Assembly (NCBI RefSeq): GCF_027257975.1
Contig: NZ_JANZKX010000002.1
Coordinates: 806,001-870,000, forward strand
Source of the DNA: Pelomonas sp. BJYL3
Lineage (GTDB): Bacteria > Pseudomonadota > Gammaproteobacteria > Burkholderiales > Burkholderiaceae_C
Direction of reading: 5' to 3'
DNA length: 64,000 nt
In this document: one piece after another, positions 1 to 8,250 of the stretch
Numbering within the stretch: the stretch's first letter is position 1
How the letters are laid out: every line of letters begins with the position of its first letter
The notes under the pieces: generated by a model
What the model saw: the letters and a program-made list of their open reading frames with translations, nothing else
Database searches by the model: none
Told to the model about the DNA's origin: nothing
Translations under genes and position numbers: made by a program

Positions 1-1044
1 GCGGTGGAGTTCAAGCGCTACCTGCACCGCTTCATGAACGAGTTCCCGCGCATCGAGACCCTGGGCGGCGTCAAGCGCACGGTCTACAACCAGTACGACT
101 CCCTCGTGCGGCCGCTGGAGACCTGGCTGCGGCAGCGCGGCGTGAACTTCGTGCACGGCACCACCGCGACGGACGTGGCCCTGGACGAGGCGGACGGCCA
201 GACCGTGGCCCGCGCCCTCACCCTGCGCGACGCCCAGGGCGAGCGCACCGTCGGGATCGCGCCCGAGGACCTGGTCTTCGTGCAGAACGCCTCCATGACC
301 GATGCCTCCAGCGTGGGCAGCATGAGCGCGCCCGCGCCGCGCCTCACCAAGGCGGACAGCCAGGGCTGGGCCCTGTGGGAAAAGCTCGCGAAAGGGCGGC
401 CGCAGTTCGGCAATCCGGCGGCCTTCAACAGCCGCCTGGCGGAGTCCTACTGGCTGTCCTTCACCGTCACCTGCTCTCAGCCGGCCTTCTTCGATCAGAT
501 GGAGGCGTTCACCGGCAACCGCGCCGGCACTGGCGGCCTCGTGACCTTCAAGGACTCGGCCTGGCAGATGTCCGTGGTGCTCTACCACCAGCCGCACTTC
601 CGCGGCCAGCCCGAGGGCCTGCAGGTGTTCTGGGGCTATGCGCTGCAGCCGGACCGCATCGGCGACTTCGTGGCCAAGCCCATGAGCGAATGCAGCGGGG
701 CGGAGATCCTGCAGGAGCTGCGCGGCCACCTGAACCTCGACCCCGAGGTGCTGGAGCGCGCCGTGTGCATCCCCTGCCGCATGCCCTACATCACGAGCAT
801 GTTCATGCCTCGCGCCCACGCCGACCGGCCGCTGCCGGTGCCGCCGGGTTCGCGCAATGTGGCCTTCGTGAGCCAGTTCGTGGAGATCGCGGACGACGTG
901 GTCTTCACCGTCGAGTACTCGGTGCGCGCTGCGCAGATGGCCGTCTACCAGCTGCTGGGCGTGCAGCGCCCCGTGCCGCCGATCACGCGGCATGACCGCT
1001 CGCTGAAGGTGCTGATGGACTCGCTGGTGAAGTCCCTGCGCTGA
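1..1044 (+). CDS. ohyA: Oleate hydratase, 3' part (5' end outside window)
   Basis: The frame is open from base 1 without a start codon, so the N-terminal FAD-binding part is cut off by the window edge; 347 codons remain of a family usually near 600 residues. The visible part matches the C-terminal half of the myosin-cross-reactive-antigen/oleate hydratase family, including the segments PCRMPYITSMFMPR and DDVVFTVEYSVR. Members are FAD-dependent enzymes that add water to the cis-9 double bond of oleate, giving 10-hydroxystearate, and are usually linked to fatty-acid detoxification. The catalytic and FAD-binding residues cannot be checked here. It converges on the next gene with only two bases between the two stop codons. 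Confidence 0.93.
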   Translation, partial: AVEFKRYLHRFMNEFPRIETLGGVKRTVYNQYDSLVRPLETWLRQRGVNFVHGTTATDVALDEADGQTVARALTLRDAQGERTVGIAPEDLVFVQNASMTDASSVGSMSAPAPRLTKADSQGWALWEKLAKGRPQFGNPAAFNSRLAESYWLSFTVTCSQPAFFDQMEAFTGNRAGTGGLVTFKDSAWQMSVVLYHQPHFRGQPEGLQVFWGYALQPDRIGDFVAKPMSECSGAEILQELRGHLNLDPEVLERAVCIPCRMPYITSMFMPRAHADRPLPVPPGSRNVAFVSQFVEIADDVVFTVEYSVRAAQMAVYQLLGVQRPVPPITRHDRSLKVLMDSLVKSLR

Positions 1045-1046
1045 GC

Positions 1047-1865
1047 TCAGGCCCGCAGCGCCGCCGCTTCGCGAGGCCCCAGCGAGGCGCGCAGCGCCTG
1101 CTCGATCAGCTGCGGATGGGTGATGTGCGGGCAGTGGCCCGAGTTCTCCAGCAACTGCAGTGTCGAGCCCCGCAGCTGCCGGTGGAGGTACTCGCCGACG
1201 TGCACCGGCGCGAAGGTATCGTGCGTGCTCTGCAGCACCAGGCAGGGGTGGCGCACCTCGGCCAGGCGCGCCCGGCAGTCCACATAGAAGGTCAGCCGGG
1301 CGAAGCGGGTGGCGATCAGCGGATCCAGGGCATGGAGGCCGCGGCCGAAGGCCTCGATGTGGTGCGCGGGGTTGTCCGGCCCGATGGCCACGGGGGCCAG
1401 GAAGGCGGCGGTGGCCGGGTAGTCGGCGTCCATGCGTGCGAGCAGCTCGGCGATCTGCCGGCGCTGGAAGCCCCCGCGGTAGCCGGTCTCGTCGATGAAG
1501 TGCGGCGAGGTGTTGAGCAGCACCAGACGCGCAAAGCGCCGCGGTGCACGCAGGCTGGCCAGCAGGCCAATGACGCCGCCGATGGAGTGGCCCACATAGA
1601 CCACGTCGCTGAGGTCCTGGTCCTCGAGGATGTCCACCAGGTCCTGGGCATAGCCATCCAGCGAGCTGTGGCGCTGGTCGCAATGGGCCAGGCGGTCCGA
1701 GCGGCCGAAGCCGACGTGGTCGAAGAGCAGCACGCGGTGCGTGGAGGCCATGGCCTCGGCCACGCGGCTCCAGGCGGCCTGGTCTGAGCCAAAACCATGG
1801 CCGAAGACCAGGGTGGGCCCGCCCTGGCCCAGCAGCCTCAGGTGATTGCGAGAAGGATCGACCAT
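1047..1865 (-). CDS. Alpha/beta hydrolase, RsbQ-like
   Basis: A 272-residue alpha/beta hydrolase without a signal peptide. The expected triad is visible: Ser94 in the nucleophile elbow GHSIGG, Asp216 in STHDTF and His244 in NSGHCPH. This spacing is almost the same as in Bacillus RsbQ (Ser96, Asp219, His247), which activates the PAS phosphatase RsbP. No RsbP-like partner is adjacent, so a signalling role is only a family-based possibility; a small-ester or strigolactone-receptor-like hydrolase is equally likely. An upstream ATG in frame would give 301 residues, but the ATG at 1865 has a GGAG seven bases before it and starts the conserved region. Confidence 0.88.
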   Translation of the reverse strand: MVDPSRNHLRLLGQGGPTLVFGHGFGSDQAAWSRVAEAMASTHRVLLFDHVGFGRSDRLAHCDQRHSSLDGYAQDLVDILEDQDLSDVVYVGHSIGGVIGLLASLRAPRRFARLVLLNTSPHFIDETGYRGGFQRRQIAELLARMDADYPATAAFLAPVAIGPDNPAHHIEAFGRGLHALDPLIATRFARLTFYVDCRARLAEVRHPCLVLQSTHDTFAPVHVGEYLHRQLRGSTLQLLENSGHCPHITHPQLIEQALRASLGPREAAALRA

Positions 1866-2006
1866 GCCGAGCTCCCTGGACGCACAGGCCCTGCCGTGGC
1901 GAGGGGCCGCTGGCGTCGTGCTGTTTTCGGCAAGCTTAGGAGCAGACCTCAACCGGGAGCAAGACCCGTCAATCAGGGGCGCGGGGCCGATGGCCGGCGG
2001 GCGGAA

Positions 2007-2666
2007 TCAACAGAGGGTGCCCTCGCTCACCTGCAGGTCCTGGGTCGTCGCCAGGGCGGTCCGCAGGGCCAGGCGCAGGCCGGCGCCCATGGTGTCCAGC
2101 GCCATGGAGGCCGCCTGCGGATGCTGCGCGGCCTGCTCGGGCAGGTAGGGCAGGTGCAGGAAGCCGGCCTGGCGCAGCCAGGGGCGCTGCTGCGCCAGGT
2201 GCATCAGGCCGTAGAAGACGTGGTTGCACACAAAGGTGCCGGCCGTGTAGGACACCTCGGCCGGCACACCCGCGCCGCGCAGGGCCTGGGTCATGGCCTT
2301 GACCGGCAGCGTCGCGAAGTAGGCGGCGGGGCCCGCGGCCTGTACCGGGCGGTCGATGGGCTGGGCGCCGGCGTTGTCGGGGATGCGCGCGTCGTCCAGG
2401 TTGATGGCCACGCGCTCGAAGCTCAGCGCCGTGCGCCCGCCCGCCTGGCCGCAGCACAGGACCAGGCGCGGCCGCAGGCGGTCCAGATGGGCCTCCAGCA
2501 CCTGCAGCGCGGCGCCGAACTCGCAGGGCAGCACCACGGCCTCCACGCGCGCGCCCGGCGCGATCGCCTCGCCCTGCAGCTGCAGCACCAGCTGGGCGGA
2601 GGGGTTGACGGACTCGCCGTCGAAGGGCTCGAAGCCGGTGATCAGAAGGCAGTCGGGGGCGTTCAT
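2007..2666 (-). CDS. pcp: Pyrrolidone-carboxylate peptidase (pyroglutamyl peptidase I)
   Basis: This cytoplasmic C15 cysteine peptidase removes N-terminal pyroglutamate (5-oxoproline) from peptides. The product is 219 residues, normal for the family. The triad is present: Glu84 in SFERVAIN, Cys147 in TFVCNHVFYG and His171 in LHLPYLPEQ; the N-terminal TGFEPFDGESVNPS signature is also clear. It is the last gene of a minus-strand operon with DUF979, DUF969 and the 5-oxoprolinase subunits. That context implies pyroglutamate freed here is passed straight to PxpABC. The start at 2666 lies 14 bases after the DUF979 stop. Confidence 0.96.
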   Translation of the reverse strand: MNAPDCLLITGFEPFDGESVNPSAQLVLQLQGEAIAPGARVEAVVLPCEFGAALQVLEAHLDRLRPRLVLCCGQAGGRTALSFERVAINLDDARIPDNAGAQPIDRPVQAAGPAAYFATLPVKAMTQALRGAGVPAEVSYTAGTFVCNHVFYGLMHLAQQRPWLRQAGFLHLPYLPEQAAQHPQAASMALDTMGAGLRLALRTALATTQDLQVSEGTLC

Positions 2667-2680
2667 GGCGGCGGGGCGGC

Positions 2681-3691
2681 TCAGACGATCAGGTACAGCA
2701 GCAGGGTCTGCAAGGCCAGCAGCAGCAGGGCCGTGGGCGTCTGGGCCTTGATCACGGCGTGGCGGTCCTGCAGGTTCAGAAGGGCGGCGGGCACGATGTT
2801 GAAGTTGGCCGCCATGGGCGTCATCAGGGTACCGCAATAGCCGCTGAGCATGCCGATGGACAGCACGGCCGCCGGATTGGCGCCGTGGCCCTGGATCAGG
2901 AAGGGCAGGGCCACGCCGGCCGCCATCACGGGGAAGGCGGCGAAGGCATTGCCCATGACCATCGTGAAGGCCGCCATGCCCACGGTGTAGGTGGCCACCA
3001 CCGCGGCCTTGCTGTCCGGCCGCAGCAGACGGCGGGCCAGGGTCTCGATGGCGTCGCCCGTGTGGCTGGCCAGGAAGACCCCGCCCAGCATGGCCAGCAT
3101 CAGCGGCAGCAGCAGCGGCCAGCCGATGGACTCGATCAGGCCCTGCGAGGCCTGCAGCGCCCGCCGTGGCGAGTCGCCCGTCACCCGCCAGGCCAGCAGC
3201 AGGGCGCCGAGGCAGGCCAGGGTCAGGGCTGCGAGGGTCAGGTGTTGCGGGGCCAGCAGGCTCCCTTGAGGCCAGCGCAGGTGAGGGCCGGCCAGCACGC
3301 CCACCACCGTCAGCGCCGGGATGGCCAGCACCGGCAGGAAGAGCCGGTGGCCCAGCAGGGCGGCGCGCTGCTGGCGGCGCTTCTGGTCCTTGGGCGAAGG
3401 CGGTGCGGCGGGGCCGGCGCTGTAGCCCAGGCCGGCGATCAGGCCCAGGGCCAGCACCAGCAGGCCGGCCAGGCGGTCGGTGAGGGGCTTGCCGAGCTGG
3501 TCCAGCATCAGGTCGCCCAGCAGGAAGGGCAGGCCGAACAGGGCCCAGAACAGGCCGCGCCAGAAGCGCCGCGGCGTGCCGGTCTCGCGCCAGCAGCCCA
3601 GGGCCGTGGCGAGCAGGATCACGCCCACCAGGGGCAGGGTCAGGCCGGGGCCGATGAGGGCGGGGGCGGGCGCCACGGGCGCGGAGCTCAT
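2681..3691 (-). CDS. DUF979 family membrane protein, putative pyroglutamate/peptide permease subunit
   Basis: A 336-residue polytopic membrane protein with about eight to ten hydrophobic segments and a polar, Lys/Arg-rich cytoplasmic loop around residues 100-115. The sequence matches DUF979, a family almost always encoded next to DUF969. Its start ATG overlaps the DUF969 stop by four bases (ATGA), so the two are translationally coupled. A motif-rich segment near the C-terminus (SGYCGTLMTPMAANFN) resembles the discontinuous-helix signatures of secondary transporters. Position between pxpA and pcp suggests uptake of pyroglutamate or pyroglutamyl peptides; the substrate is inferred from context only. 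Confidence 0.85.
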   Translation of the reverse strand: MSSAPVAPAPALIGPGLTLPLVGVILLATALGCWRETGTPRRFWRGLFWALFGLPFLLGDLMLDQLGKPLTDRLAGLLVLALGLIAGLGYSAGPAAPPSPKDQKRRQQRAALLGHRLFLPVLAIPALTVVGVLAGPHLRWPQGSLLAPQHLTLAALTLACLGALLLAWRVTGDSPRRALQASQGLIESIGWPLLLPLMLAMLGGVFLASHTGDAIETLARRLLRPDSKAAVVATYTVGMAAFTMVMGNAFAAFPVMAAGVALPFLIQGHGANPAAVLSIGMLSGYCGTLMTPMAANFNIVPAALLNLQDRHAVIKAQTPTALLLLALQTLLLYLIV

Positions 3692-4398
3692 GCGGCCTCC
3701 CAGGTGCTGGGCTCGGCGGGCAGGGCGGCGGCGATCTGGGCGTCCAGCCGTGACAGCCGCGCCAGGTGCACCACCGCCGCGCACAGGGCCGTGGGAATGG
3801 CCCACAGGCCGATCACCAGGGGCTCCGCCACCGGGATGCCGCTCTGCTGCATGAAGCTGTGGATCAGCAGCACGGCGCCGAAGGCGATGAAGATGTCCTC
3901 GCCGAAGAAGAGGGCCACGTTGTCGCAGGCCGCGGCGTGGGCCAGGATGCGTTCGCGCAGGGCCGGCGGCAGCGGGCCGTGGCGCTGCACGGCCAGGCCC
4001 TCGGCCATGGGCGCCAGCAGGGGGCGCACCGTCTGGGCCGGGCCGCCCAGGCTGGTCAGCCCCAGCGCGGCGGTGCCCTGGCGCAGCAGGTAGTACAGCA
4101 TCAGCAGCCGGCCGGTGCTGGCACCGCGCAAGCGGCCCACCCAGGTCTGCGCATGCTCGCGCAGGCCGTGGCGCTCCACCAGGGCCACCACCGGCAGCAG
4201 CAGCACGACCACCGCCAGCGAGCGGCTGGCCATGAACTTCGCGCCGAAGAGCTCCAGCAGCGCCAGGGGCTCGAGGCCGGCGCACAGGCCGGTCACCGTG
4301 CCCGCCACCAGCACCACCAGCAGAGCGTTGAAGCGCAGGGCGAAGCCCGCAACGACGAGTGGGATGCCGACCAGCGGCAGGAAGGGGGCGAGGTCCAT
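3688..4398 (-). CDS. DUF969 family membrane protein, partner of DUF979
   Basis: A 236-residue, very hydrophobic protein matching DUF969, with about six membrane segments from residue 8 onward and a loop (GLTSLGGPAQTVRPLLAPM) resembling a transporter re-entrant region. It overlaps DUF979 by four bases and sits directly after pxpA. The start ATG at 4398 is fixed by the hydrophobic N-terminus MDLAPFLPLVGIPL. It has no Shine-Dalgarno sequence, because a copy of the dispersed 14-mer ends on the base immediately before the ATG. With DUF979 it probably forms a two-component secondary transporter feeding 5-oxoprolinase; this is inferred from neighbours. Confidence 0.85.
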   Translation of the reverse strand: MDLAPFLPLVGIPLVVAGFALRFNALLVVLVAGTVTGLCAGLEPLALLELFGAKFMASRSLAVVVLLLPVVALVERHGLREHAQTWVGRLRGASTGRLLMLYYLLRQGTAALGLTSLGGPAQTVRPLLAPMAEGLAVQRHGPLPPALRERILAHAAACDNVALFFGEDIFIAFGAVLLIHSFMQQSGIPVAEPLVIGLWAIPTALCAAVVHLARLSRLDAQIAAALPAEPSTWEAA

Positions 4399-4412
4399 GG
4401 GGTCAGGTCTTG
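4399..4412 (+). repeat. Dispersed 14-mer repeat, exact copy (upstream of DUF969)
   Basis: Exact copy of GGGGTCAGGTCTTG. On the coding strand of DUF969 it reads CAAGACCTGACCCC and ends on the base before the ATG, occupying the place of the ribosome binding site. Confidence 0.8.
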
Positions 4413-4431
4413 AGGGTGGGGCGCGGGCCCA

Positions 4432-5202
4432 TCAGTCGGGGGCGCGCACGGCCAGGCCGGCGGCACGCAGGGATTCATGCAGGGCGCGCACCAGGGGCAG
4501 GGCGGCCAGGCCGTCACCGTGCACGCAGAGGGTGTCGATGCGCAGGCGCAGGGCGCTGCCATCCTGTGCCTGCAGGGGCTCGCCCCGGGCGAGGGCCAGG
4601 CCTTGCGCGACGCCCTCGTCCAGCGCCTCCAGCACGGCCCGCGGCTCGCTGCGCGGCACCAGGGTGGCGGCAGCGGTGTAGCGGCGGTCGGCGAAGCCCT
4701 CTTCGCGCACCGGCAGGCCGGCGCGGCGGGCCGCCTGCGCCAGCGGGCTGCGGGCCAGCGCGACCAGGGCCAGGCCCGGGGCCTCGCGCGGCAGCAGCGC
4801 CAGCAGCAGCTCGATCAGGCCGGGGTCCTGGGCGGCCTGGTTGTAGAGGGCGCCGTGCGGCTTCACATGCCGGGGCCTGGCGCCCTCCCGCTGCGCGGCC
4901 CGCTGGAAGTCCTGCAGCTGCCGCGCCAGCTCGCCGCACAGGGCGGCCAGCATGGCGGGCGTCACGGCCTGCGGCTGGCGACCGAAATGTGCAGGGTCGG
5001 CATAGCTGGGATGCGCACCCACCGCCACGCTGTGCTCGAGGGCGCGGGCGATGGAGGCCCGCATGCTGGCGGCGTCGCCGGTATGGCCGCCGCAGGCGAT
5101 GTTGGCCGAGCTGATCCAGGGCAGGATCAGCGCCTCGTCGGCACAGCCCTCGCCGAGGTCGGCGTTGAGGTCCAGGGCGGCGGGGGGCGGTGCGGGGCGC
5201 AT
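4432..5202 (-). CDS. pxpA: 5-oxoprolinase subunit A (LamB/YcsF family)
   Basis: A 256-residue member of the LamB/YcsF family. The N-terminal LDLNADLGEGC, then SSANIACGGHTGD, VGAHPSYAD and VKPHGALYN are the expected metal- and substrate-binding signatures. PxpA acts with PxpBC in ATP-dependent opening of 5-oxoproline to glutamate in the cytoplasm. The ATG at 5202 is chosen because the conserved region starts ten residues later; an in-frame upstream ATG would add 48 unconserved Pro/Arg-rich residues. It follows pxpC after 26 bases. Confidence 0.95.
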   Translation of the reverse strand: MRPAPPPAALDLNADLGEGCADEALILPWISSANIACGGHTGDAASMRASIARALEHSVAVGAHPSYADPAHFGRQPQAVTPAMLAALCGELARQLQDFQRAAQREGARPRHVKPHGALYNQAAQDPGLIELLLALLPREAPGLALVALARSPLAQAARRAGLPVREEGFADRRYTAAATLVPRSEPRAVLEALDEGVAQGLALARGEPLQAQDGSALRLRIDTLCVHGDGLAALPLVRALHESLRAAGLAVRAPD

Positions 5203-5228
5203 GGGGCGATTGTCAGGGGCGCCGGCTG

Positions 5229-6194
5229 TCAGCCCTCCTGCAGAGCCTGGCATTGACAGTGCAGGGCGTCCCGTGCCTGCCGCCGGGCGGCGCGGGCCTG
5301 CGCCTCGTCCACGGGCAGGAAGCGCAGGCGCTGGCCAGGGGTGCACTGAGCCAGGCGCGGCAGGTCGGCCTCGATGAGCACGGCCAGGCGCGGATAGCCA
5401 CCGGTGGCCTGGGCGTCGGCCATCAGCACGATGGGCTGGCCGTCGGGCGGCACCTGCACGACGCCCGGGAGCACGGCGTGCGAGGGCAGCTCGGCGAGCT
5501 CATCGGGGCGATCGGGGCGGCGCAGCGCGGGGCCATCGAGCTGGCTGCCCATGCGGTTGCTGCGCGCACCGAGGCGCCAGCCGGCCTGCCAGAACTCGGC
5601 CATGGCCTCGGGGTGGAACAGCGCGGCCTCGGGGCCGGGCAGCACGCGCAGCGCCAGGGTCGCGGGGGCGGTGAAGGCGGCAAGACCGCGCCGGCGTCCC
5701 GCCGGCAGTGCGGCCCGGCCCGCGGCCTGCAGCACGTCTCCCGCGCGCAGCGCGCGCCCCTGCGGGCCGCCGAAGCCGCCGGCCAGGTCGGTGCTGAAGG
5801 AGCCCATGCGCGAGGGCGCCACGATGCCGCCCGGCAGCGCCAGATAGGCGAAGCGCCCTGCGCGCGGCCCCTGCAGCCGCAGCGTCTGGCCGGCACGGGC
5901 GGCCTGAGGCCAGCCGATGGGGCAGGGCTGGTGGTCCAGCATCCCTTCGTAGTCGGCGCCGGCCAGTGCAAAGACGGTGTCGCGTTCGAAGCGCAGCTCC
6001 ACCGGGCCGCCGCTGATCTCCAGCGCGGAGAGGGTCAGGTCTTGCCTCAACAGGGCGTTGGCCAGCTGCAGCGACACGGGATCCATACACCCGGCGCTGC
6101 CGATGCCCAGGTGCCGCCAGCCCGTGCGGCCGAGGTCCTGCACGCTGCTTTGCACGCCGGGCTTGATCACCTGCACGAGGAGGGGCTCAGCCAT
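5229..6194 (-). CDS. pxpC: 5-oxoprolinase subunit C (biotin-dependent carboxyltransferase-like)
   Basis: A 321-residue protein of the KipA/PxpC family, related to allophanate hydrolase subunit 2. Signatures seen are VIKPGVQSSVQDLGRTG at the N-terminus, GCMDPVSLQLANALL, and ARSNRMGSQLDG. It pairs with PxpB in the PxpBC complex that takes part in ATP-dependent cleavage of 5-oxoproline. The ATG at 6194 overlaps the end of pxpB by eight bases. Codons for RQDLTLS near residue 50 contain a 13-base copy of the dispersed repeat (6032-6044). Confidence 0.95.
   Translation of the reverse strand: MAEPLLVQVIKPGVQSSVQDLGRTGWRHLGIGSAGCMDPVSLQLANALLRQDLTLSALEISGGPVELRFERDTVFALAGADYEGMLDHQPCPIGWPQAARAGQTLRLQGPRAGRFAYLALPGGIVAPSRMGSFSTDLAGGFGGPQGRALRAGDVLQAAGRAALPAGRRRGLAAFTAPATLALRVLPGPEAALFHPEAMAEFWQAGWRLGARSNRMGSQLDGPALRRPDRPDELAELPSHAVLPGVVQVPPDGQPIVLMADAQATGGYPRLAVLIEADLPRLAQCTPGQRLRFLPVDEAQARAARRQARDALHCQCQALQEG
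6032..6044 (+). repeat. Dispersed repeat, 13 of 14 bases, inside pxpC
   Basis: GGGTCAGGTCTTG, identical to the 14-mer apart from the first base. On the pxpC strand it encodes the residues QDLT within a conserved part of the protein. Confidence 0.7.
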
Positions 6195-6867
6195 CGCAGC
6201 GCTCCACCACGAAGCGCAGGCGGTCGCCCGGCTGCAGCAGTGTGGGCGGCTGCGCGTCGGCATCGAAGAGGGGCAGGGCGGTGCGGCCGATGAGCTGCCA
6301 GCCGCCGGGGCTGCTGCAGGGGTAGACGCCTGTCTGCGCACCGCCGATGCCCACCGAGCCCGCCGGCACCGCCCTGCGCGGCGTGGCCAGGCGCGGCGTG
6401 TGCAGGGCCGCGGGCAGGCCCTCCAGATAGGCGAAGCCGGGCAGGAAGCCCAGGAAGAAGACGCGGTAGTCGGCCTCGCTGTGCAGGCGCACCACCTCGC
6501 GCGCACGGAGCCCATGATGGCGGGCGACGCCGGCCAGGTCGGGGCCAGCCTCGCCGCCGTAGTGCACGGGGACCTCCACCAGGCGGCCCGTGTCCAGGGG
6601 CGCCAGGGGCTGGTCGAGCTGCGCCTGCCAGTGCTGCATCAGCCGGGCGCAGGCGGCCTCGCCGTCGAGCCGGTCGGGATCGAAGACCCAGCTGAGGTTG
6701 CCCATGCCGGGCACGCAGTCGACGACAACGTCGCCCGCATCCAACAGCTGCTCGCGCAGCCGCCACAGCCGCCGCTGCAACTCCAGGTTGGCAGGGGTGC
6801 CGGGGAAGTCCAGCAGCACGGCGCGCTCGCCCAGGGTCTGGCAACGGGCCTGCAAAGCTTCTGTCAT
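6187..6867 (-). CDS. pxpB: 5-oxoprolinase subunit B (KipI family)
   Basis: A 226-residue KipI/PxpB family protein. The family signature FFLGFLPGFAYLEGLP (about residues 135-150) and the C-terminal VPAGSVGIGGAQTGVYPCSS are both intact. It is the first gene of the pyroglutamate operon (pxpB-pxpC-pxpA-DUF969-DUF979-pcp, all minus strand). Its promoter should lie in 6868-7141, shared with the divergent SGNH hydrolase gene. In Bacillus, KipI is also known as a kinase inhibitor; here the operon supports the oxoprolinase role. Confidence 0.95.
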   Translation of the reverse strand: MTEALQARCQTLGERAVLLDFPGTPANLELQRRLWRLREQLLDAGDVVVDCVPGMGNLSWVFDPDRLDGEAACARLMQHWQAQLDQPLAPLDTGRLVEVPVHYGGEAGPDLAGVARHHGLRAREVVRLHSEADYRVFFLGFLPGFAYLEGLPAALHTPRLATPRRAVPAGSVGIGGAQTGVYPCSSPGGWQLIGRTALPLFDADAQPPTLLQPGDRLRFVVERCDG

Positions 6868-7141
6868 GGGACTTGCCTACGATGGCTGGACTGCATGGTG
6901 GGTGGGCACGGTAGGTGGATCTGCCCCGGACTCCTGCGGCCCGCGAGCGGGCCCCTGCGGCGTGCATTGTCACCTGTGCGACAGCCCTGGTCCACGCTGG
7001 CACAGCCGCTATGCCCGGCCTAGGGTTTGCTGGGGTGGAGCCTCGCCGGCTTTTGCCGGATCGTGCAGCGAGCTGCGTCAAGACAGCCTGTGGATTCGCG
7101 CGCACGACTTGCCGTCGACTCTCACCCCAATGGAGACAAAC

Positions 7142-8227
7142 ATGAAGAAGTTCCCCTCCCTCCTGGCCGCCTGCGTCTCGGCCGTGGTCCTGGCCGCGGG
7201 CGCCCTGCCCGCGGCGGCCAGCACGCTCAACCAGAACGTGTCCTGGACCATCGACCGCGCGGGCACCACCACCAAGTACCGCGTGGTGGCCTACGGCGAT
7301 TCCATCTACGCCGGCTACAACGGCTCCACGCTCAATGCCGCCAAGTACTCGGCCCCCACCGTCGATGCGGAGTACCTGTCCGCCCTGTGGAATGCCGACA
7401 TCGAGAGCGTGCGCCGCGCCAAGTCCGGCGCCGTGGCCTCGGACGTCTACAACAACAAGATCGTGGGCGAGGCCAGCTACATGCAGGCCAGCAGCACCCG
7501 CGTCGTCACCTTCGAGATGTGCGGCAACGACGGCCTGCAGGCCCGCACCGCCTTCAAGGGCCAGACCGGCACCTGCGACTACAGCGTGCTGGACAACGGC
7601 CTGGCCAACTGCAAGACCTATGTGGCCAAGGCGATGGACTACATCAACGCCAACGCCTACGCGGGCACCAAGCTGAAGATCATTTCCAACCTGCACTACC
7701 CCGGCTACGCGGCCGACAACGTGCAGAGCAGCTGCAAGGACGCCGCCACCGGCGCCACCGTCAACCTGCGGGACAAGTTCCTGCCGGCCCTGACCAAGAT
7801 GAACTACTGGATGTGCGAGTACGCCCGCCAGAAGGGCTTCAAGTGCGCCGACAACTTCGCCCAGTACATGGCCGCCGACTACGACAGCAACGGCGACGGG
7901 CAGGTGGACTCCGACGCGATCCGCTACGTGCCCGGTGACACCGAGGCAGCCTATGTGACCCGCATCACCTCCACCTACAGGAGCACCCTGCGCGACGCCA
8001 ACACGCACTTCGTCTCGGCCAGCAGCAGCTACGACTACATCCAGTCCGATGACACCCACCCGACCTACAACGGCGGCACGGTGACGGCCGGTCTCTTCGG
8101 CGGCACCACGGGCTCGGGCGCACCGCGCTACACCAGCTTCAGCGGCGGCAAGAACCCGATCTGGAACCAGTACGGGCATGAGCGCATGGGCTGGGCGCTG
8201 TCGGTGTCCAACCCCGCCGCGCCCTGA
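7142..8227 (+). CDS. Exported SGNH/GDSL-type hydrolase with an EF-hand-like loop
   Basis: A 361-residue protein with a signal peptide (KKF, hydrophobic core, cleavage near AAAS at about residue 27). SGNH landmarks are block I YGDSIYAGYNG with Ser54, block III MCGNDG, and block V DDTHPT with Asp303 and His306, so the catalytic set looks complete. Residues 246-256 read DYDSNGDGQVD, a calcium-binding EF-hand or dockerin-like loop inserted before the last block. The substrate is unknown; a secreted esterase or lipase is likely. A GGAGA sits six bases before the ATG, which decides the start over an in-frame ATG 12 bases upstream. Confidence 0.86.
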   Translation: MKKFPSLLAACVSAVVLAAGALPAAASTLNQNVSWTIDRAGTTTKYRVVAYGDSIYAGYNGSTLNAAKYSAPTVDAEYLSALWNADIESVRRAKSGAVASDVYNNKIVGEASYMQASSTRVVTFEMCGNDGLQARTAFKGQTGTCDYSVLDNGLANCKTYVAKAMDYINANAYAGTKLKIISNLHYPGYAADNVQSSCKDAATGATVNLRDKFLPALTKMNYWMCEYARQKGFKCADNFAQYMAADYDSNGDGQVDSDAIRYVPGDTEAAYVTRITSTYRSTLRDANTHFVSASSSYDYIQSDDTHPTYNGGTVTAGLFGGTTGSGAPRYTSFSGGKNPIWNQYGHERMGWALSVSNPAAP

Positions 8228-8250
8228 GCCGGCACAGCACAGGCTGGCTC

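Noticed and set aside
6167-8179. Antisense frame of 670 codons spanning pxpB and the SGNH gene
   Set aside because: It crosses two recognised genes and an intergenic region, with Gly/Val-rich composition and no family match.
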